Positions 43,225 to 53,165 of a stretch of 64,000 nucleotides of DNA are shown here, piece by piece. The notes under the pieces were generated by a model. The model saw nothing but the letters and a program-made list of their open reading frames with translations, was not told the origin of the DNA and ran no database searches. Source of the DNA: Dactylorhiza incarnata. Taxonomy: Eukaryota; Streptophyta; Magnoliopsida; Asparagales; Orchidaceae. The stretch covers positions 2,070,501-2,134,500 of the forward strand of contig JAWHQI010000327.1 of NCBI GenBank assembly GCA_033032865.1, written 5' to 3'. Numbering within the stretch: position 1 is the first letter of the stretch; every line of letters begins with the position of its first letter. The translations under genes were made by a program, and so were the position numbers.

Positions 43225-43293
43225 GTTTGGTATCAGAGCCCCAAGTTAGGGCCATATTGCATGTTACATAGTGGTAAGACATTTAGACATACG

Positions 43294-44973
43294 ATGTCAA
43301 AGTCAACCCCTCAACATAGTCAAGCCACTGCCAGTTCTAACACTGGTGTTTCCATGGCCAACCTTCAAAATTTTTTGGAAGATCGATTCGATCAAATGGG
43401 CGTACAATTACACGACCTTAGGGGTTGTTCGAAAACCTCTCCGCTAGAGTAGAAGATCTAGAGCTTAGTAGGTCTCCGAGTCCACTAGAAGCCGTTAGGC
43501 CACAAGTTGTCCAACGTGAGGATCATCGTGAAAGGGAGAGAACTCCTAATCCTGTTTACACCCCAGATCGCATATTCAACAATCCACTTACACAGGCTCC
43601 CCCGCCCATCCAAGAGGGCACAGGGTTAGCCAACGGGCGTTATAGGAACCCCATTGGTGGTTGGAATCCTCCCCCACCGGAGGTTCGACCCCAACCTCAA
43701 CCTCAATATCCACAACATAGAGGTCGTCACGTTCAAGACGCACGGTACGAATACGAACAAGATGACTATGTGGGCCGCTATGAGGCCCCTAGAGGTTATG
43801 GAGGTGAGGATGATATTACCCGTCGTATTCAGATCGATGCCTCATCCTATGGTGGGCAGTTAGATCCTAAGACGTTTAGTGATTGGTTGTTGTATATGAA
43901 TAACTACTTCGATTGGTTTGAGATGACTAATGAGAGACTAGTAAGGTTTGCCAAGATGAAATTAATTGGGCAGACCAAGGTTTATTGGACGAGTTTGGAG
44001 CGCTCTTTAGATAGAGAGGGCCTCGACCCCATCACCCGATGGGTCGATATGAAGCAAAAACTTAAAGAGAAATATCTCCCCGCTTCGTACCATAGCCAGC
44101 TCTTAGAGAAGCTCTTAGCTCTACGACAAGGCACCCTTTCCGTAGCTGAGTACATAACATGTTTTGTTGAGCTTGTCGTGAGGAGTGATGTTACAGAGGA
44201 GTACATCATGACATCCTCCCGCTTTTGGGCTGGACTGCGGGCAGAAATCCATAGGGAGCTCATTCCCCATCGCCTAGAGACAGTCGAGCAGACCTACCAG
44301 CTCGCTTTAGAGTACGATTAGTACTTGCGCACTATAAGTCTGAGGCGACCTATTGCACAACCTGATAGTCCTTCCCATAGGAGGGCCCTCAGCAGGGATC
44401 CACTCCATACATGCCTCGTACTCCCACAAATACGAGTGCCACCCCACTGCCACCGGGCCCCCGAGGCCCGTAATCCAGTCTTATCAATGTCAGGTTAGAG
44501 GTTATGTGTCAGCGCAATGCCCCGCACAGAATCTACTTATTAAAGAGGATCCTGACCTTGTATCTGATCCTGTAGAACCACCTGAGGCGAAGATCATCGT
44601 GGCCGTAGAAGAATGTTGGGAGGACGAGGCCGACCGAGCACTTGAGATGGGCGTTATCCGCCGCTTACTGCATACCCCTCGTGCGGATAAGGATTGGAAG
44701 TGGATCACTATCTTTTACACTTATTTCCCGAGTGCAGGTGGACCCTGCAAGCTCGCTATCGATAATGACAATTGTGTGAATATCATAGCCCAAAAGGGGC
44801 TTGAGCGCATGAAGATTAAGGCAGAGCCCCATCCACACCCCTTTCGAGTCGTCTGGGTAGATAAGACAGAGATCCAGGTCACCCAGAGATGTCAGGTGCC
44901 TATTCAGCTCGCTTCCTTGAAGGATATAGTCTGGTGTGATGTCATACCATGGATGTTGCACATATTTTACTAG
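43294..44973 (+). pseudogene. gag and protease start of element E
   Basis: ATG at 43294 (MSKSTPQHSQAT), 70 bases past the LTR, with a frameshift near 43420. The main frame to 44321 has the capsid domain: LDPKTFSDWLLYMNNYFDWFEM, RFAKMKLIGQTKVYW, KYLPASYHSQLLEKLLAL, GTLSVAEYITCF and FWAGLRAEIHRELIPHRL. After a stop at 44319 it continues in other frames to a degenerate knuckle, CQVRGYVSAQC (44486-44520); the matching site in element F is intact (CYRCHGRGHVAVQC). The protease active-site region reads CKLAIDNDNCVNII (about 44748), in which the Asp-Ser-Gly triad is lost. Confidence 0.8.
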
Positions 44974-47340
44974 GCAGACCCTGACTTTATGATAGAGATG
45001 TGACTTGTTATGGACGGTCCAATACTTGTGTTGTCTTTGATAAGGGCTGCAAGATCACATTATCTCCGACCCAACCCATAGATTCTCCAAAGGGGAGGGT
45101 CGAGCCTTCAGTTACCACGGGTGCCCTGAGACATGTCCATAACCTACGTCGCAGTGAGTTCACTCGGGAGAGTCTCGATGCCGCCATCATTGATGTCATT
45201 GCTGCTTCTCAGACTACAGAGGGCATTGTGGACTTAGAGTCCATCCACCCTAATGTTCGACACCTCCTAGATGAGTACATCAACATCATGCCAGAGGAGC
45301 TCCCTGATGAGCTACCCCGACTACGGGATATACATCACGCGACCGATCTCATACCAGGGTCATCTCTGCTGAATCTTCCTCATTATCTGTTGAACCCCGA
45401 CGAGCACGTAGAGCTCCAGACTCAGATTGTCGACCTCCTGTGAAAGCAATTTATTAGACAGAGATTAAGTCCCTGTGTCGTACCTGCCCTTTTACCCCTA
45501 AGAAGGATGATAGCTGACGAATGTGCCTAGATAGCCGAGTCATTAATAAGATCACGATCAAATATTGGTCTCCCATTCCACGACTTGACGACCTCCTTGA
45601 CACCATGTCAGGTGCCCAGATTTTTTCCAAGCTTTATCTACAGAGCGGGTATCACCAGATCAGGGTCAGAGAGGGCGATGAATGGAAGACCGCATTGAAG
45701 ACGAAAGACGGTTATATGAGTGGGATGGTTATGCTCTTTGGGCTATCCAATGCCCCCATTAAATTCATGCGCGCGATGACTCGGATTTTGCGCCCATATA
45801 TGACCAAGTTCCTCATTGTCTATTTTGACGATATCCTAGTTTACAGCCAGACTCATGGAGAGCACCTCACACACCTACGATTGCTCTTCGACACCCTCCG
45901 AAAGGAACACTTTTATATCCATCTGAAAAAGTGCACCTTTTTATTCGAGTCTGTACACTTCCTAGGGTTCATCATCTCTGCCTCAGGCTTATCCGTAGAT
46001 CCTGATAAAGTCAAGTCCATTCGAGACTGGACAATCTCCACTAATATCTATGAAGCTCGAAGCTTCCACTGGTTGTCGACGTTTTATAGATGCTTTGTCA
46101 GAGGATTCAACACCATCAAGACTCCCTACACGAGCTGCCTTCATAAGAGAGATTTTCAGTGGACACCTGCCTCTACTCAGGCATTCGAGGACATTAAGGC
46201 AAAATTAACCACGACTCCGGTATTCCGATTAACTGATTTCAGCCGAGCCTTCAAGGTAGCTTGATATGCCTCCGTCGTAGGCCATAGAAGGAGTACTCAG
46301 TCAGGAGGGTCACCCGGTTTCTTACTTTAGTGAGAAACTGAATGATGCCCAACATAAGTACTCAAACTACGACTGGGAGTTTTACGCGATTGTACAGTCA
46401 CTGAGACATTGGAGATACTACCTCCTCCCTCGTGAGTTTGTATTATATTTGGATCACATGGCCTTATGTTATTTGGACTCCTAAATGAAGTTGTCATCAT
46501 CACGCCAAATGGTAGAGTATATACAGAATTTTCATTACGTTCTTAAACACCGAGCTGGTGTTGAGAACAAACCAGCAGACACGCTTAGCCGCCGAGTGGG
46601 CCTACTTCACACCTTACCACTGAGGTCACATTATTTGAGCATCTGGTCACTGAGTATATGACATGTCCGGACTTTGCAGATATATACTCCGCACTATCTC
46701 AGGAGCCACCCGAGGTCATCCTTGACTACTCGATTACCGACATATTTATTTCACGACACACTCCTATGCTATGCATTCCCAGGACCTCCCTCCGAGATCA
46801 TCTGGTTTAGGAGATGCTTGCCGACGGGATTGCTGGTCACTTTGGTAGGGATAAGACCACCACACTGGTGGAAAATTGTTTCTATTGGCCCACACTCAAA
46901 AGAGATGTTGCTTGAGTCGTCTGACATTGCTAAATCTGCCAGATGGCTAAGGGATCGCGACAGAACACGAGTCTCTATACACCACTTCCAGTACCACACC
47001 AGCCTTGGGTGGACATTAATATAGACTTTGTGCTCGGATTACCCTGCGCCATATGCAAGCACGATTCTATTCTTGTCGTAGTCGGTCGATTTTCCAAAAT
47101 AACTCATTTTATTGCATGCAGCAAGACGACCAATACGTCTTACGTTGCATCACTATTCATTCGGAACATTTTTAGACTTCATGGTCTTCCTAAGACCATT
47201 GTCTCCGATCAAGATGTCCGGTTCCTTAGTTATTTCTGGAAGACCCTCTGGAAGAAGACTAACACTATGCTGTTATTTTCATCCGCCTACCATCCACAAA
47301 CGGATGGCCATACTGAGGTAGTAAAATGAGTTTAGGGAAT
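44974..47340 (+). pseudogene. pol of element E: RT, RNase H, integrase (truncated)
   Basis: RT starts with HATDLIPGSSLLNLPHYLL (45340-45390) and contains SKLYLQSGYHQIRVREGDEWKTA (45625-45695), MLFGLSNAPIKFMRAM and the intact catalytic [13 protein letters not shown] at about 45815-45855. The connection and RNase H region follow with stops at 46262 and 46325-46660. Integrase shows GHFGRDKTTTLVENCFYWP (46830-46890), WVDINIDFVLGLPCAICKHDSILVVV (47005-47080), the second Asp block [20 protein letters not shown] and SSAYHPQTDGHTEVVK (47280-47328). After 47340 only scattered matches to F remain (about 47400-47740). Confidence 0.85.
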
Positions 47341-47769
47341 CTTTTGCGATGCCTCGTTGGTGACTACACCTCTTGAGATTCAGTGTTACCATGGACGAAT
47401 TTGCATTCAATAGCTCGGTGAATAGGTCGACATGATTGAGTCCATTTCATGTAGTCTTAGGTTATGTGCCTAGGAAACCCATAGATCTCATTACCCTTCT
47501 GGTAGAGTCCTGCCCTAGCGAGTCAGCCGAGTCTTTTGTTAGGAACATACATAGCATGCATGAGTGAGTCCGACGAAGGATTTTTTGCAATAATGATATT
47601 TATAAATCATATGCTGATAGACACAGGAGAATGCAAGGCTTTAATGAAAGAGAACAAGTGAGGTCGTATACGCGTTGAGAGGTTCCCAAAGGGAACTATT
47701 CAAAAATTAAATGTTAAGTGAACGAGTCCTTACACTGTGCTTAAACGAATTAGAGTGAATGAGTCCTTA

Positions 47770-48656
47770 CACCTCCCAAAAATCCACCGCTAACTCCTCA
47801 CCATCCATCCAGTTGGCTCCCCCTGCAACAGGAAAAACTGCCCCAAACTTCCCCATCCTCCTCCCAGGCAGCTGCCCCCTACAGCAGGAATCCTGGAAAA
47901 CAAACCACCTCTTAGTTGTTGTCCAGATTCTGTTTGATTCCCAGCATATTCTCCTGCAACTGGAAGCCTCTATAAGCCCCCCATTTCACTGCTAAACAGC
48001 TACCAGCACTGGAGATCTGGATTCCAGCCCACTCTAGTCGCAGACAGTCGCCGTAATGACATTGGAACCTGAATACCAGCCCCCGGGTGCCTCTCCCGGT
48101 TACGCCACAGCTCACCGACACCTCCCCGGCCCTCCCCATTAAATATTGTGCGAGTTCAAGGTATGTTTGTTATTTCTTTCGTGTTGGGTCTTGTGTGATC
48201 TCTACTTGAAGAGATATTGGTTTATAAGTCTTGACTTCAGTTGTTTCCGTCTTTGTATTTGCTTATTCAATTAGTAGTTTGATTTCACGTACTCTCGCGC
48301 ATTTACTCCACTCTTGTTATCTCTTTTTAATAGCTTTATTCAATTGTGGAAAAATCAAGTCATATAATTTTATCAAATATTGTTTTGCAAGTTTAGTCAC
48401 TAGACATGTTAACGGGGGATGGGTAGACCAAAAAAGACTTGGAATGAAACTATAAGGAAAGACATGATGTACTTAGGCATTAGCGAGACTATGATTAAAG
48501 ATAGGGCGCAATGGCGACAGAGGATCCATACAACTGACCCCACTATGGTGGGATAAAGGCTTGAGTGTTGTTGTTGTTATTGTTTTGCAAGTTTGATTTC
48601 GTCGGTCATTGCATTTGCATCTAGCCGTATTTTTATTAGGGCCTTACTCCGCGTCA
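47770..48656 (+). repeat. Truncated 3' LTR of element E
   Basis: From CACCTCCCAAAAATCCACCG at about 47770 it matches the 5' LTR from about 42541 to its end (GCGTCA, 48656). The missing 1.1 kb of LTR plus the pol end indicates a deletion; GAGTCCTTACAC occurs at about 47722 and again at the junction (47761). A LINE fragment at 48395-48577 interrupts it. Confidence 0.85.
48395..48577 (+). mobile_element. 5'-truncated LINE (L1-like) 3' end
   Basis: The 183-base insertion is flanked by the 17-base direct repeat TATTGTTTTGCAAGTTT (48378-48394 and 48578-48594). One frame reads KKTWNETIRKDMMYLGISET and MIKDRAQWRQRIHTTDP with a stop, the typical C-terminal tail of plant LINE reverse transcriptases. 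GTTGTTGTTGTT follows at the 3' end. Severe 5' truncation and a long target duplication are hallmarks of target-primed reverse transcription. Confidence 0.88.
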
Positions 48657-48661
48657 CAAAG

Positions 48662-48864
48662 TTATCTGAACCATAACCAATAAAATAAGTTTTTTTTGCC
48701 TTTGGGATCAAGCTTGTCCCTTTAATCAGAATCAATGTGTACATATGAAACACAACCAAAAACTCGGCGATGAGATAAATTTACCTCCTTCCCTTTCCAT
48801 ACCTCTTCTGGTATCTGGAAACCCAATGGAACTGATTGACCTATATTAAGTAGATAGGATGTTG
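48662..48864 (-). pseudogene. Integrase C-terminal fragment of element D
   Basis: On the minus strand: YLINIGQSVPLGFQIPEEVW (about 48850-48790), then VVFHMYTLILI and PKAKKTYFIGYGSDNF (48760-48665), the conserved region after the copia integrase core. Stops and frameshifts are present. It continues across element E into 41436. Confidence 0.75.
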
Positions 48865-48869
48865 TACTC

Positions 48870-50286
48870 TGTTATGGGCCGGCCCCTGGGCTCCCGGATC
48901 TGGGACTATGGGCTTTTATCCCGCTCCCGCACCGTCTCCCAGCGGGTTAACCGGCCCCTCACATGGCCGCGGCCTACGCACCCAACCCGTCTCCGCACCT
49001 GTTCTCAGTGCGGCGGGTTGTTGAGGCGCTGAGTTTCGAACCCCAGACCTCCTTGATAAGAAGCACTTAACGCTTGCCCTCATCACCAACTGCGTAGGCC
49101 GCGGCCATGTGAGGGGCCGGTTAACCCGCTGGGAGACGGTGCGGGAGAGGGATAAAAGCCCAGAGTCCCAGATCCGGGAGCCCAGGGGCCGGCCCATAAC
49201 ATCAAAATGCGATGAGGGCAAGCGTTAAGTGCTTCTTATCAAGGAGGTCTGGGGTTCGAAACTCAGCGCCTCAACAACCCGCCGCACTGAGAACAGGTGC
49301 GGAGACGGGTTGGGTGCGTAGGCCGCGGCCATGTGAGGGGCCGGTTAACCCGCTGGGAGACGGTGCGGGAGCGGGATAAAGCCCAGAGTCCCAGATCCGG
49401 GAGCCCAGGGGCCGGCCCATAACATCAAAATGCGCATTTTGATGTTATGGGTCGGTCCCTGGGCTCCCGGATCTGGGACTCTGGGCTTTTATCCTGCTCC
49501 CGCACCGTCTCCCAGCGGGTTAACCGGCCCCTCACATGGCCGCGGCCTACGCACCCAACCCGTCTCCGCACCTGTTCTCAGTGCGGCGGGTTGTTGAGGC
49601 GCTGAGTTTCGAACCCCAGACCTCCTTGATAAGAAGCACTTAACGCTTGCCCTCATCACCAACTGGGGTTCGAAACTCAGCGCCTCAACAACCCGCCGCA
49701 CTGAGAACAGGTGCGGAGACGGGTTGGGTGCGTAGGCCGCGGCCATGTGAGGGGCCGGTTAACCCGCTGGGAGACGGTGCGGGAGCGGGATAAAGCCCAG
49801 AGTCCCAGATCCGGGAGCCCAGGGGCCGGCGCATTTTGATGTTATGGGCCGGCCCCTGGGCTCCCGGATCTGGGACTCTGGGCTTTTATCCCGCTCCCGC
49901 ACCGTCTCCCAGCGGGTTAACCGGCCCCTCACATGGCCGCGGCCTACGCACCCAACCCGTCTCCGCACCTGTTCTCAGTGCGGCGGGTTGTTGAGGCGCT
50001 GAGTTTCGAACCCCAGACCTCCTTGATAAGAAGCACTTAACGCTTGCCCTCATCACCAGCGGATCAGTTGGTGATGAGGGCAAGCGTTAAGTGCTTCTTA
50101 TCAAGGAGGTCTGGGGTTCGAAACTCAGCGCCTCAACAACCCGCCGCACTGAGAACAGGTGCGGAGACGGGTTGGGTGCGTAGGCCGCGGCCATGTGAGG
50201 GGCCGGTTAACCCGCTGGGAGACGGTGCGGGAGCGGGATAAAGCCCAGAGTCCCAGATCCGGGAGCCCAGCGGCCGGCCCATAACA
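48870..50286. repeat. Palindromic array of seven tRNA-like SINE units in alternating orientation
   Basis: Units of about 225 bases: minus 48870-49091, plus partial 49092-49210, plus 49211-49433, minus 49434-49664, plus partial 49665-49830, minus 49831-50057, plus 50058-50286. They are nearly identical. The head looks tRNA-derived: GGATCAGTTGGTGATGAGG (A-box-like, 50061) and GGTTCGAAACTC (B box, 50115-50126) about 50 bases apart. The body is GC-rich and ends GGCCCATAACATCAAAATGC. The whole array is flanked by TACTC at 48865-48869 and 50287-50291 and starts TGTTATGGGCC, ending GGCCCATAACA. It lies in the integrase of element D. Confidence 0.8.
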
Positions 50287-50630
50287 TACTCACTACATCT
50301 GCCCACAAGGTCTTTGGTAACCCAGCATGTATTCTCATGCTGCTAGCACGCTCATTCAGAGTTTTGTTCATCCATTTAGTTATTCCATTTTTATCTGGTT
50401 GTCCTGTGATTGTCTTTGTCATCTGAATTTCATTTGTTGCACAAAATTCCTTGAACTCCTAGCTATCGTATTCCCTGCCATTATCCGACCCCATGCCATT
50501 ATCCGACCCCAGACATTTAATTTTCAAATCAGTCTGATTGCTCGACTTCAACTTTCCACCTTTTAAAAGTTGCAAATACACCAGATTTACTTTTTTTTTT
50601 TAAATAAACACATACCTTCCTAGTGAAATC
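50287..50630 (-). pseudogene. Integrase core fragment of element D
   Basis: On the minus strand: RKVCVYL (about 50610), GSDNGMGSDNGREYDS (50520-50470), EFKEFCATNEIQ, then GQPDKNGITKWMNKTLNERA and RIHAGLPKTLWADVV (50405-50290), the copia integrase core including its second Asp and the region of the catalytic Glu. A repeated GSDNG phrase reflects a short duplication (CCATTATCCGACCCC twice, 50478-50513). Confidence 0.8.
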
Positions 50631-50999
50631 TGTTATGGGTCTTATTATTATTATTATTTATTTCCATTTATGCATTTATTATGTCATAAGAGAGGCGTCC
50701 TTATATGACGCATGATTGGTGTCGTGTCCTTTTTAGTCGTGTGTCCAAGTCTGTCGTTATTTCCTTTAGTGTTATTTCCTTTTTTATGTCAATTGTAAGT
50801 CCTATTTAAAGGACCTAGTGGGTCTTATATCGGGATGCAAGAAATAAAGTCTATTTCCCAACCCTAAAGAGATCTTGGAAGCTCTCTCTCTCGAGCACAC
50901 CCCGCTTAGGCAGCCGCGGTCAAGGCTCCGTAGTATCTCCGCCTCCGTCTTCTCCACCCCCGGCTACTCTTCCAACGACCTCCGAGTCGGTCCGTAACA
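50631..50999 (+). repeat. 5' LTR of TR-GAG element
   Basis: 369 bases; a (TTA)n run near the start differs in length from the 3' copy. GTCCTATTTAAAGGACC at about 50800-50816 contains a TATA-like TATTTAAA and is a short palindrome. Confidence 0.92.
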
Positions 51000-51426
51000 A
51001 CTTGGTATCAGAGGGAGTCCTCCCCTCCAGTTTTCGATCCGACGATCTCGGCTCCTCCGCCTTCGACACTCATCCACCTCGAGCCACCGTCCGGATTGCT
51101 CGTCCTGCATCGACAATCTCTGTACCAAAAGCACGTCGCAACAACAGTCGGTCGATCGATCCTTCTCCCCGCACATCTCCTTCTTCCCGCACATCTCCGT
51201 CTCCCTGCGCATCTCCGTCTCCCTGCGCATCTCCACAGCCTCCTGGCACCCGCCGCTGCAACCCTCAGCACAGCCATCAAGCTCGTCGAAGCCATCCCAA
51301 CGCATCAACGCTGCGCCTTCTGCTCCCTTCTGTTCGTCGAGCGTCGACGCCTTCGTCACCCCGCACAGCAGCGTCTGCGCCTTCATCACCCGCACAAACA
51401 GCCTCCATTCCGCCTGCATCGAGCCT

Positions 51427-52632
51427 TTGAACAGAGCGTTCCACGCCTCTGTTTTTACGCGGTTTCGAGCCTCTGCGCTCCACGCTTCCTCGAGTCCCGT
51501 GCAAATCGAATGCAACGAAGTTCCTCAAGGGCATTATTCTTGGGGAATATTTATTTCTATCATTGGGAGACGACGTGGATCTCGAGGCATCGCTCAAACA
51601 GTCGACTCCGAGAAATCTAGCCGTCCCGTCACCCGCTCCTTATCCCGTGCTAACTCCATCCACAACATGGGAGACTCGCAAGATTTTACGGAGGCTCTCC
51701 AGGACGTGCTGCAGAAAGTTATGACCGCCATGGAAGCACGCTTTAGGGACACCGAAATCCGGCATCGGGACGACATGGCCACTATCACTGCCAAACTTAA
51801 TGAGTTGACCGCCTCCCTTCCCGTTGTTACTACCCCACCCACAGATCACGCCAGCAGCAGTCAAGTTCCGCCACCGCCGCTCATTCGCCACGAGCCACCA
51901 CCACAGACCCTTGTTCGCCCTGAAGCGGCTATTCTGCCACGTTATACCAGCTTGGAATTCCCCACATACGATGGGAAAACTGATCCCTTGGGTTGGCTCA
52001 CAAGGTGCGAACAATTCTTCGGCCATCAACAAACTCTGGCAGTTGAACGGCTCCCTTTGACCTCCTTCCACCTTCTCGACTCTGCCTTACTTTGGGTCAC
52101 TCGCCTCCTCATTGATCAGCCGGGCCTAACGTGGGACGACTTCAAACGATTTTGTAGCATGCGTTTCGGCCCTCCCATCCGCAGCAACCCCCTTGGTGCC
52201 CTCACAACACTACGCCAGACAGGATCCGTGGACGACTATTTGGACCAGTATCAACTTCTTCTGGCACACGTCACGCTTTCCCCGAAGATGCAGGTGGGCA
52301 TCTTCACCGCCGGACTTCGTGATCGCCTGCGACTTGATGTCGAATTTGAGGCTCCTCCAGACTTAGCGACTGTTATGAGTCTGGCCAGGCTATGTGACCG
52401 CCGCCTCCAACTGGCACAGGAGGGATACCCACCCGTCAACATGAGCATTCAGCAAGACTACACCAAGGATCATCCAGCCCCACCAGTTCGTCGACTATCT
52501 CAGGCTGATATGATGAAATGATGCGCACAAGGCTTATGTTACAACTGCGACGAACAGTACACTCGCGGTCACAGGTGCAGAAGACTTTTCTATCTGGAAG
52601 TCGAGGACTATGATGATGAGGGTGTCGGCTGA
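51427..52632 (+). pseudogene. gag of TR-GAG element (near-intact)
   Basis: The frame is open from 51427; the functional start may be the ATG at 51667 (MGDSQDFTEALQDVLQKV), followed by a helical region and a Pro-rich linker. The capsid domain shows LEFPTYDGKTDPLGWLTRCEQFF (51950-52020), SFHLLDSALLWV, TWDDFKRFCSMRFGPP, TLRQTGSVDDYLDQYQ and FTAGLRDRLRLDV. A TGA at 52519-52521 is followed in the same frame by the knuckle CYNCDEQYTRGHRC (52537-52578) and a stop at 52630. Apart from this one stop the gene is whole, and it could still give a capsid without its nucleocapsid end. Confidence 0.85.
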
Positions 52633-52693
52633 CGCAAACACCATTGATCTCCCTCGAGCTTGAGGACAAGCTCAATTTGAAGGCCGGGAGAGA

Positions 52694-53054
52694 TGTTATG
52701 GGTCTTATTATTATTTATTTCCATATATGCATTTATTATGTCATAAGAGAGGCGTCCTTATATGACGCATGATTGGTGTCGTGTCCTTTTTAGTCGTGCG
52801 CCCAAGTTTGTCGTTATTTCCTTTAGTGTTATTTCCTTTTTATGTCAATTGTAAGTCCTATTTAAAGGACCTAGTGGGTCTTATATCGGGATGCAAGAAA
52901 TAAAGTCTATTTCCCAACCCTAAAGAGATCTTGGAAGCTCTCTCTCTCGAGCACGCCCCGCTTAGGCAGTCGCGGTCAAGGCTCCGTAGTATCTCCGCCT
53001 CCGTCTTCTCCACCCCGGCTACTCTTCCGTCGACCTCCGAGTCGGTCCGTAACA
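52694..53054 (+). repeat. 3' LTR of TR-GAG element
   Basis: Near-identical to 50631-50999, with small indels in the TTA run and C run. It is followed by the target copy GAATC. Confidence 0.92.
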
Positions 53055-53165
53055 GAATCGTCTTTTTAAAAATAAACACATACCTTCCTAGTGGAATCGT
53101 CTTTTTAAAAATAAACACATACCTTCCTAGTGGAATCGTCGATGAATGTTACATGGTAGAGAGAG
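53055..53165 (-). pseudogene. Integrase fragment of element D with a 39-bp tandem duplication
   Basis: The minus strand reads YHVTFIDDSTRK-type sequence (53150-53125), the first catalytic Asp region of copia integrase. The next 78 bases are two copies of a 39-base unit starting GAATCGTCTTTTT (53055, 53094); a third copy is split off left of the TR-GAG at about 50595-50630. The TR-GAG therefore inserted inside an existing tandem repeat. Confidence 0.75.

Larger units (their letters stand above)
41442..48656 (+). mobile_element. Chromovirus-like Ty3/gypsy element E
   Basis: Flanked by CAAAG at 41437-41441 and 48657-48661. The 5' LTR is 41442-43224; its first bases TTATGGGGAGCAG correspond to TGATAGGGAGCAG in the related element F. 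The primer site TGGTATCAGAGCC is at 43228-43240. Gag, protease, RT, RNase H and integrase follow in gypsy order. The integrase end, any chromodomain, the polypurine tract and the first half of the 3' LTR are missing: the pol end runs into the middle of the LTR at about 47770. The chromovirus call comes from element F, which shares sequence throughout and keeps a chromodomain. Confidence 0.85.
50631..53054 (+). mobile_element. TR-GAG element (non-autonomous gypsy, gag only)
   Basis: LTRs at 50631-50999 (369) and 52694-53054 (361), TGTTATGGGTC...CCGTAACA, nearly identical. The primer site TGGTATCAGAGGG lies at 51003-51015 and a purine tract (GAAGGCCGGGAGAGA) precedes the 3' LTR. The target duplication is AAATC/GAATC with one mismatch. 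The 1.7-kb interior encodes only gag. This is the layout described for TR-GAG elements in plants; a gypsy relative must supply pol. Confidence 0.9.
39110..53165 (-). mobile_element. Ty1/copia element D, split by four insertions
   Basis: The minus-strand copia pol is spread over 39590-41436, 48662-48864, 50287-50630 and 53055-53165, interrupted by E (41442-48656), the SINE array (48870-50286), a TR-GAG (50631-53054) and F (53166 onward). Reading the pieces from right to left gives integrase core, integrase C-terminus, RT and RNase H in copia order. The 3' LTR starts at 39478; its left edge is not sharp. Gag, protease and the 5' LTR are not found and would lie beyond F or be lost. Confidence 0.8.

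Noticed and set aside
50058..50130. Functional tRNA gene
   Set aside because: A- and B-box-like stretches are present, but the acceptor and anticodon stems do not pair well and the same sequence is repeated as a SINE head.
48916..50241. Repeated frames with VRRPRPCEGPVNPLGDGAGAG peptides
   Set aside because: They are the translated SINE units in both orientations, identical because the units are identical; no sign of coding selection.
48916..50286. Cassandra-type TRIM with an embedded 5S rRNA promoter
   Set aside because: Some resemblance to TTAAGTGCTT-type 5S text, but the internal control boxes fit a tRNA-type A box and GGTTCGAA B box much better, and the units are inverted rather than direct.
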